A DNA stretch of 64,000 nucleotides from Claveliimonas bilis. GTDB lineage: Bacteria; Bacillota; Clostridia; Lachnospirales; Lachnospiraceae. The stretch spans positions 2,170,001 through 2,234,000 of the forward strand of contig NZ_AP027742.1 in the NCBI RefSeq assembly GCF_030296775.1. Reading direction: 5' to 3'. The translations under genes and the position numbers were made by a program. A model generated the notes under the pieces. That model did no database searches and was not told where the DNA came from. It saw nothing but the letters and a program-made list of their open reading frames with translations. Below, piece after piece: positions 7,890 through 18,308 of this stretch (positions are counted from its first letter, which is position 1; each line of letters begins with the position of its first letter).

Positions 7890-9641
7890 CTATTTATCTT
7901 CCAGCACTTTCGCGGTAAATTCCTCTACTTTCATGCTTCCAATGTCGCCTTCGTCTCTCTTACGGACTGACACTGCTTTCTCTTCTACCTCTTTCTCACC
8001 AACAATCAGCATGTATGGAACTTTTTCCATCTGAGCGCTGCGGATCTTGTATCCCAGCTTCTCATTTCTGTCATCAGTCTCTACGCGGATTCCCGCTGCT
8101 TTCAAAGAATCAGAAACTTCTTTTGCATAGTCTGCAAATTTCTCTGATACCGGAAGGATTTTCACCTGTACAGGCGCAAGCCAGGTCGGGAATTTCCCTG
8201 CATAATGTTCGATCAGGATACCGATGAAACGCTCAATGGATCCAAAGGCTACTCTGTGGATCATGATCGGACGGTGTTTCTCCCCGTCTGCTCCTGTATA
8301 CTCCAGTTCAAATCTCTGTGGCATCTGGAAGTCGAGCTGAATTGTTCCGCACTGCCATGTCCTTCCGATAGAATCTTCCAGATGGAAGTCGATCTTCGGT
8401 CCATAGAACGCACCGTCTCCTTCATTTACCACATAATCAAGACCAAGATCTTCCAGTGCTCCACGGAGAGCATCTGTTGCCATCTCCCAGTCTGCGTCGC
8501 TTCCCATACTGTCTTCCGGTCTTGTAGAAAGCTCTACATGATATTTAAATCCGAATTTGGAATATACCTCATCAATCAGTCTTGCAACGCCTTTGATCTC
8601 GTCCTGGATTTGATCTTCTGTCATGAAAATATGGGCATCGTCCTGTGTGAAGCAGCGCACACGCATCAGGCCGTGAAGCTGTCCGGATTTTTCATGACGG
8701 TGAACCAATCCCAGCTCACCAACCCGCATCGGGAGATCTTTATAAGAACGCGGCTCTACTTTATATACCAGCATTCCGCCCGGGCAGTTCATTGGTTTTA
8801 CTGCATAATCTTCCTCGTCAATGACTGTGGTATACATGTTGTCTTTGTAGTGATCCCAGTGTCCTGAATTTTCCCACAGATGACGGCTTAAAATGATAGG
8901 AGTGGAAATCTCCACATATCCTTCTCTTGTATGGAGTTCTCTCCAGTAATCGATCAGAAGGTTTTTAAGAACCATTCCTTTCGGAAGGAAGAATGGAAAT
9001 CCCGGACCCTCCTCCATGATGGCAAACAGTCCAAGCTCTTTTCCAAGCTTTCTGTGGTCTCTCTTTTTTGCCTCTTCCATACGTTTCAGGTATTCGTCCA
9101 GCTCCGCTGCTTTCGGGAAGGATGTACCGTAAATTCTTGTCAGCATCTGATTGTGCTCATCACCATGCCAGTATGCTCCTGCCACACTCTGGAGCTTAAA
9201 TGCTTTCACAACACTTGTGTTGGAAACATGAGGTCCTGCACACAGGTCTACGAATTCTCCCTGTCTGTAGAGGCTGATCTCTTCTCCTTCCGGCAGCTCT
9301 TCTATCAGTTCCACCTTATAAGGTTCATTTCTCTCCTCCATCAGTTTGAGAGCTTCTTCTCTGCTGACGCTGCTTCTCTCAAGAGGAAGGGCTTCCTTTA
9401 CAATCTTTCTCATTTCCTTTTCTACATCTGCCAGATTTTCAGATGTAAACGGAAAACTAAATTCAAAATCATAGTAAAATCCGTCCTTGATGGCCGGCCC
9501 GATAGCACATTTCGTATCAGGATAGAGCCGTTTTACCGCCTGTGCCAGAATATGGGATGTAGTGTGACGAAACGCCTCCTGCCCGATCTCATCCGTAAAT
9601 GCCATTTCCTGAACAGATCCGTCTTTCATGCTTACTTTCAT
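7890..9641 (-). CDS. thrS: Threonyl-tRNA synthetase, short form without TGS domain
   Basis: The enzyme charges tRNA-Thr with threonine in the cytoplasm. The 583-residue product keeps the N2 editing domain (HTTSH, His26 and His30), the class II catalytic core with NCPGGM and the anticodon-binding C-terminus. It lacks the roughly 60-residue TGS (N1) domain seen in E. coli (642 residues). The start MKVSMKDGS follows AAAGGAGAAAAGAT. An in-frame extension to 9674 enters the upstream repeat element and is not plausible. A T-box leader with Thr specifier precedes it, so expression should rise when tRNA-Thr is uncharged. Confidence 0.95.
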   Translation of the reverse strand: MKVSMKDGSVQEMAFTDEIGQEAFRHTTSHILAQAVKRLYPDTKCAIGPAIKDGFYYDFEFSFPFTSENLADVEKEMRKIVKEALPLERSSVSREEALKLMEERNEPYKVELIEELPEGEEISLYRQGEFVDLCAGPHVSNTSVVKAFKLQSVAGAYWHGDEHNQMLTRIYGTSFPKAAELDEYLKRMEEAKKRDHRKLGKELGLFAIMEEGPGFPFFLPKGMVLKNLLIDYWRELHTREGYVEISTPIILSRHLWENSGHWDHYKDNMYTTVIDEEDYAVKPMNCPGGMLVYKVEPRSYKDLPMRVGELGLVHRHEKSGQLHGLMRVRCFTQDDAHIFMTEDQIQDEIKGVARLIDEVYSKFGFKYHVELSTRPEDSMGSDADWEMATDALRGALEDLGLDYVVNEGDGAFYGPKIDFHLEDSIGRTWQCGTIQLDFQMPQRFELEYTGADGEKHRPIMIHRVAFGSIERFIGILIEHYAGKFPTWLAPVQVKILPVSEKFADYAKEVSDSLKAAGIRVETDDRNEKLGYKIRSAQMEKVPYMLIVGEKEVEEKAVSVRKRDEGDIGSMKVEEFTAKVLEDK

Positions 9642-9678
9642 ATCTTTTCTCCTTTCTTTTTCAAAACCCTGCATTGAA

Positions 9679-9810
9679 GAACAAAGAGTTCCGCAAGAGG
9701 AACTCTCGCGCCGAGCGCGGTCGCTTTAACGGCAACTTCCACTTCGCGCGAGTGCGCATCCCGCGGAGCGTTTTATTCGATAGGGAACGGAGTTCCTATT
9801 GAATAAAAAA
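9679..9810 (+). repeat. Dispersed multi-hairpin repeat, copy 1 (divergent)
   Basis: This 132-bp copy begins GAACAAAGAGTTCC and ends in a TTTTATTC...GAATAAAA hairpin. It contains a GC-rich core with several short stems. Compared with copies 2 and 3 it has paired substitutions in the terminal stem (T-A to C-G, A-T to C-G) and an inverted loop in the first hairpin (GCAAG instead of CTTGC). It lies inside the thrS leader, between the T-box terminator and the thrS ribosome-binding site, so it is transcribed as its reverse complement. No open reading frame is present. Confidence 0.9.
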
Positions 9811-10097
9811 GCACCCCTGCCCGACAGCTTATGCTGCCTGTTGCAAGGGTGCGGTCTTTCGCACGGTTCCACCTTCATTTTTCACTTTGGTCTAAAAAAC
9901 CTGTCCCCTTAACGCGGAGTTACGATGCTGCATACTGAAAGCTTCTGCTTCGTTGGGCAGCACAGCTCGGGAATGGTTTTCTGTCATCTTCTGCTATAAG
10001 AGGCTTCCACCAACTGCCCCTCTCTCTGGATAGTTCACATGCATACTCTTTTCCGTCTCTGCTTTTATCTTTTTAATTTTCACTGACTGACCAGCTA
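9800..10097 (-). promoter_or_regulatory. T-box leader (threonine) of thrS
   Basis: The minus strand carries the T-box sequence AGGTGGAACCGTGCG (plus 9860-9874), whose TGGA bulge would pair with the UCCA end of uncharged tRNA-Thr. Upstream are the stem I landmarks: an AGTA loop-E-like motif, a distal GGTGGAAG loop and a specifier context GAA-ACC-A, where ACC is a threonine codon. The competing terminator is GCACCC...GGGGTGC followed by TTTTTT. Uncharged tRNA-Thr should favour the antiterminator and read-through into thrS. Confidence 0.93.
9805..9852 (-). terminator. T-box conditional terminator of thrS
   Basis: GCACCCTTGC pairs with GGGCAGGGGTGC around a CAGCATAAGCTG hairpin and ends in TTTTTTATT. 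Its U-tract coincides with the right end of repeat copy 1. Confidence 0.88.
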
Positions 10098-10103
10098 TTT
10101 TTT

Positions 10104-10131
10104 ATTATAACCATCTACATAGAAAAGTCAA
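10104..10131 (-). promoter_or_regulatory. Promoter of the thrS T-box transcript
   Basis: On the minus strand TTGACT, a 16-bp spacer and a perfect TATAAT precede the T-box leader, with a predicted start near 10097. Confidence 0.8.
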
Positions 10132-10207
10132 TCTTTTTCGCTTTTTCCATACAAAATCGAATGTCTTTTTCCTGCAAAGCCGAAGGAACACAACGACAAA
10201 ACGCCTC

Positions 10208-10807
10208 TTATTCCTTATCGCGCCTTTTATGTACTGCATCAGACATTCCCGCAATTTCCTGATAACGAAAACAGGATTCCTGATGATCATTGATCATCCC
10301 GCAGGCCTGCAGATGAGAGTAAACTGTAATGGAGCCCATGTATTTCATCCCCCTTTTCTTCAGGTCAGCGCTCACCCTGTCAGATAATCCGTTTCTTGCA
10401 GGTATCTTGCCATCTTTATGTCCGGTGTAGAGATAGGTCTTTCCATCCGTAAAATGCCAGATATAGGCGCTGAAAGATCCCCATTCTTCTCTGATCTTCT
10501 GAAAACAGCGGGCATTATGTATAACAGCCTCAATTTTTCTTCTGGAGCGGATCATTCCTTCCGTGTTCATAATCCGCTCGATATCCTTTTCTTCATATTC
10601 TGCTACTTTTTCAAAATCAAATCCCTCAAAACATTTCCGGAAGATTTCCCTCTTCTGTATCATCATGTTCCAGTTGAGGCCGCACTGCATGACTTCCATC
10701 ATAAGAAATTCAAACTGTTTTTGATCATCATGAAGCGGGACTCCCCACTCTTCATCATGATAACGGATCATTTTATCATTACATGTACACCATGGGCATC
10801 GGTTCAT
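10208..10807 (-). CDS. tag: DNA-3-methyladenine glycosylase I
   Basis: Tag removes 3-methyladenine from alkylated DNA and starts base excision repair. The 199-residue product has the typical start MNRCPWC, the first zinc ligands Cys4 and His17 (MIRYHDEEWG), the catalytic-pocket glutamate in MEVMQCGLNW and the second ligand pair HQESC near the end. Length fits the family (about 187-200). It follows the amidase gene by 14 bp on the same strand and probably shares its transcript. Confidence 0.95.
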   Translation of the reverse strand: MNRCPWCTCNDKMIRYHDEEWGVPLHDDQKQFEFLMMEVMQCGLNWNMMIQKREIFRKCFEGFDFEKVAEYEEKDIERIMNTEGMIRSRRKIEAVIHNARCFQKIREEWGSFSAYIWHFTDGKTYLYTGHKDGKIPARNGLSDRVSADLKKRGMKYMGSITVYSHLQACGMINDHQESCFRYQEIAGMSDAVHKRRDKE

Positions 10808-10821
10808 TCAGCATCCCCCTC

Positions 10822-11511
10822 TCAGGTCCGGTCTATAGCCGCCTGTACATCTTCCTTAAAATTACTCCAGGCATCTTCATTCTCCACAAAATACTTTGGA
10901 CAGATCTTTCCTGTCACATCATAATGGCGTATGACATCCTCTGCGTCCAGCTGAAACTTCATACACAGCCAGGCACACAGCTGCACCAGGGAGTTGTAGG
11001 TTTCATCTGTAAACTCTCCTGTCTCATCCGGATGACAGCATTCAATGGAGACCGTATCTATATTTCTGGAATTAGAAGCATAGGCCACTTCCCATGTCGG
11101 AACGCACTGTACAACCTCCCCATCCAATCCTACAATAAAATTACTGCTGGCCTGAGTCTCATGGCTGTCTTTTAATCCCTCAAAATAATCCCTGTTTTCC
11201 ATTGCTGTAGAACCGGGATTGGCTGTATAATGCACTACAATTCCTGTAATCCTATTTGTCTCTGCCCCCGGCCGGGAATATGGATTTACTGTCAGCAGCT
11301 CCACATCTATATCCGGCTTGCTGGCGTCGATCTCATCGCTTTGAAACTCTATGTACCCTCTGCCAAGCCATTCCGGTTTCAGAACTCTTATCCCGATCAA
11401 AGCGACCAGAAGGACAGCCAGGAAGATCATTCCTCTCTTCCAGTATTTTTTCATCTGCCTTTGATGCTGTGCTTTTGTCTTTCTCCTTTTTATATTTCTC
11501 GTTGTATTCAT
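10822..11511 (-). CDS. Membrane-anchored N-acetylmuramoyl-L-alanine amidase (Amidase_2/PGRP)
   Basis: The enzyme should cleave the bond between muramic acid and the stem peptide of peptidoglycan outside the membrane. The 229-residue protein has a basic N-terminus, one membrane anchor at about 27-45 and an Amidase_2 domain (about 85-225). Zinc-site features are VVHYTANPG and HYDVTGKICPKYF, and SSNFIVGLDGEVVQCVP is typical of the PGRP/T7-lysozyme fold. No SH3 or wall-binding repeats are attached. Germination, sporulation or wall turnover roles are all possible. It is just upstream of tag. Confidence 0.88.
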   Translation of the reverse strand: MNTTRNIKRRKTKAQHQRQMKKYWKRGMIFLAVLLVALIGIRVLKPEWLGRGYIEFQSDEIDASKPDIDVELLTVNPYSRPGAETNRITGIVVHYTANPGSTAMENRDYFEGLKDSHETQASSNFIVGLDGEVVQCVPTWEVAYASNSRNIDTVSIECCHPDETGEFTDETYNSLVQLCAWLCMKFQLDAEDVIRHYDVTGKICPKYFVENEDAWSNFKEDVQAAIDRT

Positions 11512-11604
11512 CTTCTCTTTCCCACACTTTTGCCATACTGTATATTCATTCTATCATATGCTGCGAAAAGAAATCTGAAGACTTACTTATCTTTTCCTGA
11601 AATT

Positions 11605-12639
11605 TTAAGAAACAACAGAAAAGCAATATCTTGTTTCTGTCTCATAAATTTCTCCTGCTGAAACAACAGGACTTGCAAACTGCTCTTTATTTACTGCATC
11701 CGGGAAATACTGTGTCTCAAAACACACTGCGCTTCTTCTTCCATATGTATGACCGTTTTTCCCGTGGTCATCTTCCAGAAAATTCGCTGTATACACCTGC
11801 ATTCCCGGAAGATCCGTATAAACTTCCATTTTGATCCCGCTTTGCCCTGAAAGGAGTTCTGCCGCTTTCCTAAGCCCGCTTCCATTCAGTACCCAGTTAT
11901 GATCATATCCGCCTCCCAACTTTAACGCCTCATAGCTGCTGTCTATCTCCTCTCCGAGTAACTTTCCTGTCCGGAAGTCCATAGGAGTTCCTGCTACCGG
12001 GATAATCTCTCCTGTCGGAATGGAAGCTTTATCTGCCGGAGTATAGGTATCAGCATTTATCCACACTTTCTGCTCCAACACCGTCCCTGTTCCCTCTCCA
12101 TCCAGATTAAAATAACTGTGATTCGTCAGATTCAAAATGGTATCTGCTGCGGGTACTGCATGATAATGGATATTTACTCCGTTGTCCTCTGTCAGAGTGT
12201 ACGTCACTTCGATATCCACGGCTCCCGGATACCCCTGATCCATATCCGGACTGTGAAGCAGGAAGATCACATGGCTGTCATCTGCCTCTTTCACCTGCCA
12301 TATCCGCTTATTATAAAAATCCATCCCACTATGGAGGTTATTGTCATGATCGTTTTTTTCCAGCCGATATGTTTTTCCGTTCAAAGTGAAGCAGGCCCCT
12401 CCAATACGATTGGCGCTTCTTCCCACTATAGCCCCGAAAAATTTGTCTCCATTTTCATATCCTTGCGGATTGTCATACCCCAATACCACATCCCGTTTTT
12501 CTCCGTTTTTATCCGGCACAAATACATTGACCAAAACCGCGCCGTAATCACTGACCCGGATTTCCATACCGTTTTTGTTCTTCAGAGTAAAAAGGGATAT
12601 CTCCCGTCCGTCTGATAATTTTCCAAATATCTCTTTCAT
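11605..12639 (-). CDS. galM: Aldose 1-epimerase (mutarotase)
   Basis: GalM interconverts alpha and beta anomers of glucose or galactose, feeding the Leloir pathway. The 344-residue protein has the expected features: GAIVGRSANRI near residue 72, the catalytic histidine in NLTNHSYFNLDGEG and the catalytic glutamate in CFETQYFPDA near the C-terminus. Length is usual for bacterial GalM. The start follows GAGAGGAG. No galK, galT or galE is adjacent, so it appears to be a stand-alone gene. Confidence 0.93.
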   Translation of the reverse strand: MKEIFGKLSDGREISLFTLKNKNGMEIRVSDYGAVLVNVFVPDKNGEKRDVVLGYDNPQGYENGDKFFGAIVGRSANRIGGACFTLNGKTYRLEKNDHDNNLHSGMDFYNKRIWQVKEADDSHVIFLLHSPDMDQGYPGAVDIEVTYTLTEDNGVNIHYHAVPAADTILNLTNHSYFNLDGEGTGTVLEQKVWINADTYTPADKASIPTGEIIPVAGTPMDFRTGKLLGEEIDSSYEALKLGGGYDHNWVLNGSGLRKAAELLSGQSGIKMEVYTDLPGMQVYTANFLEDDHGKNGHTYGRRSAVCFETQYFPDAVNKEQFASPVVSAGEIYETETRYCFSVVS

Positions 12640-12776
12640 AGTTTCTTTCTCCTCTCATACACCGACACTTCTATCAATTATTATAGCGAAAAAGAAAAGA
12701 AGGAACAATGCAAATTTCTCTGCCCTTGCTCCTTCTTATATATTTCTATTGATACGCCGTTTCCGCTAAACTCTCT

Positions 12777-14273
<1,497 letters not shown>

Positions 14274-14329
14274 CTATCATACATAATACTGTGGTTCTTT
14301 GTCAACAGGTTTCCACATATTCTTTTTCA

Positions 14330-14824
14330 TTATTTTCGAATCACTTTCCTGGGGGCCAGAAGGTAAACTCCTTCTATCAGCTCCTCTTTCGGCTCAAAAA
14401 GAACTTTTGTGATCTCTCCTGAACGACTGATCACAAGTATATATCTATTCCGGGACTCCGGATTTCCGCTGCTGTAATCATAGAACTTAGACTCTCTGAA
14501 ATCCTTCAGTTGGAAAGCATTTTCCGGCGCCAGAATCTCCATATCTTTTACATTTGCAGAAAACATGTGTTTTCTCTTTTCTTTGTGCATGATCTTATCA
14601 ATATCGAGATCACCATTGATATAGATATATTCATATTCCACATCCAATTTTCTGAACAGAAACACATCCACAACGATCATAATAACCGGAAGGAGCATAA
14701 GAAGCGGAAATAAAAAAGCGGCAAAAAATGAAATTACCGTCAGGGCAATCAGCACTGTCTTTTTCATAATGTCCTTCCCGTCTGTACGTTTCTTTATCAG
14801 CTGTTCTGTATAAAAATCACTCAT
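14330..14824 (-). CDS. DUF6106 family membrane protein
   Basis: The 164-residue protein matches what I recall of DUF6106, found in Lachnospiraceae next to groEL or guaB. Residues 1-20 are charged (MSDFYTEQLIKKRT), two close membrane helices follow (about 22-57, VLIALTVISFFAAFLFPLLMLLPVIMIVVDVF) and a soluble PH-like domain (about 60-164) faces the cytoplasm. The function is unknown. The start has GCGGAGGAAAAAACA upstream, and a perfect 22-bp stem-loop lies 25 bp further up in the predicted 5-prime leader. Confidence 0.78.
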   Translation of the reverse strand: MSDFYTEQLIKKRTDGKDIMKKTVLIALTVISFFAAFLFPLLMLLPVIMIVVDVFLFRKLDVEYEYIYINGDLDIDKIMHKEKRKHMFSANVKDMEILAPENAFQLKDFRESKFYDYSSGNPESRNRYILVISRSGEITKVLFEPKEELIEGVYLLAPRKVIRK

Positions 14825-14848
14825 TGTTTTTTCCTCCGCTTTGTATTG

Positions 14849-14903
14849 ATATGTACCCTCTCTTTGTAAGGGAATCTATCTCTTACAAAGAGAGGGTACA
14901 TAT
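14849..14903. repeat. Perfect 22-bp inverted repeat upstream of DUF6106 gene
   Basis: The arms 14849-14870 and 14882-14903 are perfect reverse complements over 22 bases around an 11-nt loop. The arm contains TACCCTCTCTTTGTAAG. No T-run follows on either strand, so it is not a standard terminator. It falls in the expected 5-prime leader of the DUF6106 gene, downstream of groEL's own terminator. Confidence 0.85.
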
Positions 14904-14921
14904 ATTGTATCACAAATGGAC

Positions 14922-14962
14922 AAAAAAAGAAAACTCCCCTTACAGAGAGTTTTCTTTTTTTA
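14922..14962 (-). terminator. Terminator of groESL
   Basis: A GAAAACTC/GAGTTTTC hairpin is flanked by A7 and T7 on either side, so it can work in both directions. On the minus strand it is 30 bp past the groEL stop. Confidence 0.88.
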
Positions 14963-14992
14963 TTCTTTTTTTATATTCCGCACTGCGAGGAA

Positions 14993-16669
<1,677 letters not shown>

Positions 16670-16686
16670 TTAGCTTATTTGTATCT

Positions 16687-16971
16687 CTATTCAATCACTG
16701 CAAGAATATCGCTCTGTCTTACAATGATGTATGTTTCTTCATCAGCTTCTACTTCTGTACCAGCATACTTGGAATAGATAACCTGCTGTCCTTCTTTCAC
16801 ATGCATTTCTACTTCTTTGCCGTCTACAACTCCACCCGGTCCTACTGCGATAACTTCTGCCTGCTGCGGTTTTTCCTTATTCTGTCCCGGCAGAACAATT
16901 CCGGATTTTGTTGTTTCTTCAGCAACTAACTGTTTCAATACAACTCTGTCTCCCAATGGTACTAATTTCAT
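16687..16971 (-). CDS. groS: Co-chaperonin GroES (10 kDa)
   Basis: GroES caps the GroEL chamber. The 94-residue protein starts MKLVPLGDRVVLKQL with GGAGGAACCATTC upstream; a longer in-frame start at 17013 falls in the CIRCE region and is rejected. The mobile loop (EETTKSGIVLPGQNKEKPQ) and the roof segment are present. It is the first gene of the groES-groEL operon. Confidence 0.97.
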   Translation of the reverse strand: MKLVPLGDRVVLKQLVAEETTKSGIVLPGQNKEKPQQAEVIAVGPGGVVDGKEVEMHVKEGQQVIYSKYAGTEVEADEETYIIVRQSDILAVIE

Positions 16972-17002
16972 GAATGGTTCCTCCTTTAAGCTATCTATTT
17001 TG

Positions 17003-17029
17003 TTAGCACTCATAAAAAGAGAGTGCTAA
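17003..17029 (-). promoter_or_regulatory. CIRCE operator of groESL
   Basis: TTAGCACTC-N9-GAGTGCTAA is the perfect consensus binding site for the heat-shock repressor HrcA. It lies between the promoter and groES. hrcA itself is not in this window. Confidence 0.96.
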
Positions 17030-17043
17030 AAAACTCTAGTTAT

Positions 17044-17072
17044 AAAATAGCACTCTCCTTTTCGTTTGTCAA
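17044..17072 (-). promoter_or_regulatory. Promoter of groESL
   Basis: On the minus strand a perfect TTGACA, a 17-bp spacer and TATTTT lie just upstream of CIRCE. The spacer also holds a GAGTGCTA half-site resembling one CIRCE arm. Confidence 0.8.
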
Positions 17073-17083
17073 CACACTTTCTG

Positions 17084-17386
17084 TTAGTTTAGATTATTTT
17101 TATAAAATCCATTTTCAATGCCAAATACAAGCTGGCTTCCATTTTTATCAAGAAATCTTTCCTTTACTCTCCCCTGGCATACCAGCTCCTCTTCAGCCAT
17201 AAGGGTACAGCTGTATTCTGCATCCAGCGATATCCTTGTAATATCTTCTCCGTTCATAACCAGATATATGCGTTCCCCTTCCTCATCATACCTGCTGACT
17301 GTGCATGTGTACTCTGTCCTGTCCAGGGGTTCGTCTTCCAGGAATACACTGGTCATCTTCAGCACTGCGCTGCATTTTTCAAACAT
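17084..17386 (-). CDS. Hypothetical protein (100 aa)
   Basis: I do not recognise this family. The 100-residue acidic protein is soluble and beta-rich (EYTCTVSRYDEEGERIYLVMNGEDITRISLDAEYSCTL), which recalls small PilZ-like or YcgR-N barrels, but no RxxxR or DxSxxG motif is visible. It starts after GAAGGAGGACTTT, a strong site, so it is surely translated. It lies between codY and groES on the same strand; a terminator separates it from codY. Confidence 0.75.
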   Translation of the reverse strand: MFEKCSAVLKMTSVFLEDEPLDRTEYTCTVSRYDEEGERIYLVMNGEDITRISLDAEYSCTLMAEEELVCQGRVKERFLDKNGSQLVFGIENGFYKNNLN

Positions 17387-17398
17387 AAAGTCCTCCTT

Positions 17399-17435
17399 CT
17401 CAAAAGAAGGGTATCAGTTCCCCGATACCCTTTGC
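17399..17435 (-). terminator. Terminator of codY
   Basis: AAGGGTATC pairs with GATACCCTT around GGGGAACT and is followed by CTTTT on the minus strand, just downstream of codY. Confidence 0.7.
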
Positions 17436-17453
17436 TTTGTGCTGTCCTGATTT

Positions 17454-18236
17454 TTATTTGTTTCTTTCTTCTTTGATCTTTTCCAGTTCTGTGAAAACAT
17501 AATCATTCACTACTTTAATGTAAGTACCTTTCATTCCGGAAGATCTTGATTCGATTACTCCGGCGCTTTCAAATTTCCGGAGCGCATTTACAATGACTGA
17601 TCTGGTAATTCCCACCCGGTCTGCAATTTTGCTTGCCACAAGAATCCCTTCTGTTCCTTCCAGTTCATCAAAAATATGAATGATCGCTTCCAGCTCCGAG
17701 AAGGACAATGTGCTGATGGCTGACTGTACAATGTGTTCTTTTCTTGTCTCCTCTGCATTTTCTTCGTTTACAGAACGAAGCATTTCCAAGCCTACTACTG
17801 TTGTTCCATACTCACTTAAAATAATATCATCAATTTCATAGCCGGCATTCTGTTTGTAGATAAATAATGTTCCAAGCCTCTCTCCAGCAATATCAATGGG
17901 AGTGATGATCGCCTGATATCCTTTTGCTGCCTCCGGGGAAAATCCCAGAGTTTCCAAATTTACATTTTCCTTAGTAGACAGGATATTCAAAAGCCTCTCA
18001 TTGAGCATCTCATCAATGTGGCAGCCCACTTCACCTTTGATCAATTCTGTGATCACACCTACACCACTGCATCTGCTGACTCCAAGAACTTTTCCTTTTT
18101 TACTGATTACCAATACATTGGAATCCAATATTTCTGTCAACACTTCACAGATGTCATTGAAAACTACTTTGCTGGAGTTATTGTTGTGCAGTAATTTATT
18201 GATTTTTCTTGTTTTATCTAATAATTGTACACTCAT
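17454..18236 (-). CDS. codY: GTP- and isoleucine-sensing repressor CodY
   Basis: CodY binds branched-chain amino acids and GTP and represses stationary-phase and nutrient genes. The 260-residue protein has the N-terminal GAF domain (MSVQLLDKTRKINKLLHNN onward) and a C-terminal winged helix (ASKIADRVGITRSVIVNALRKFESAGVIESRSSGMKG). The start is the ATG after GGAGGATGCTT; upstream in-frame ATGs are less favoured. It is downstream of topA, the usual order in Clostridia. Given codY's role, azlCD in the same window is a plausible target, but I saw no clear CodY box. Confidence 0.96.
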   Translation of the reverse strand: MSVQLLDKTRKINKLLHNNNSSKVVFNDICEVLTEILDSNVLVISKKGKVLGVSRCSGVGVITELIKGEVGCHIDEMLNERLLNILSTKENVNLETLGFSPEAAKGYQAIITPIDIAGERLGTLFIYKQNAGYEIDDIILSEYGTTVVGLEMLRSVNEENAEETRKEHIVQSAISTLSFSELEAIIHIFDELEGTEGILVASKIADRVGITRSVIVNALRKFESAGVIESRSSGMKGTYIKVVNDYVFTELEKIKEERNK

Positions 18237-18308
18237 AAGCATCCTCCATCCTTTGAACATTATATTATCATACAATTCTGGAAATTACAATGATTATGCG
18301 AAATTTTC

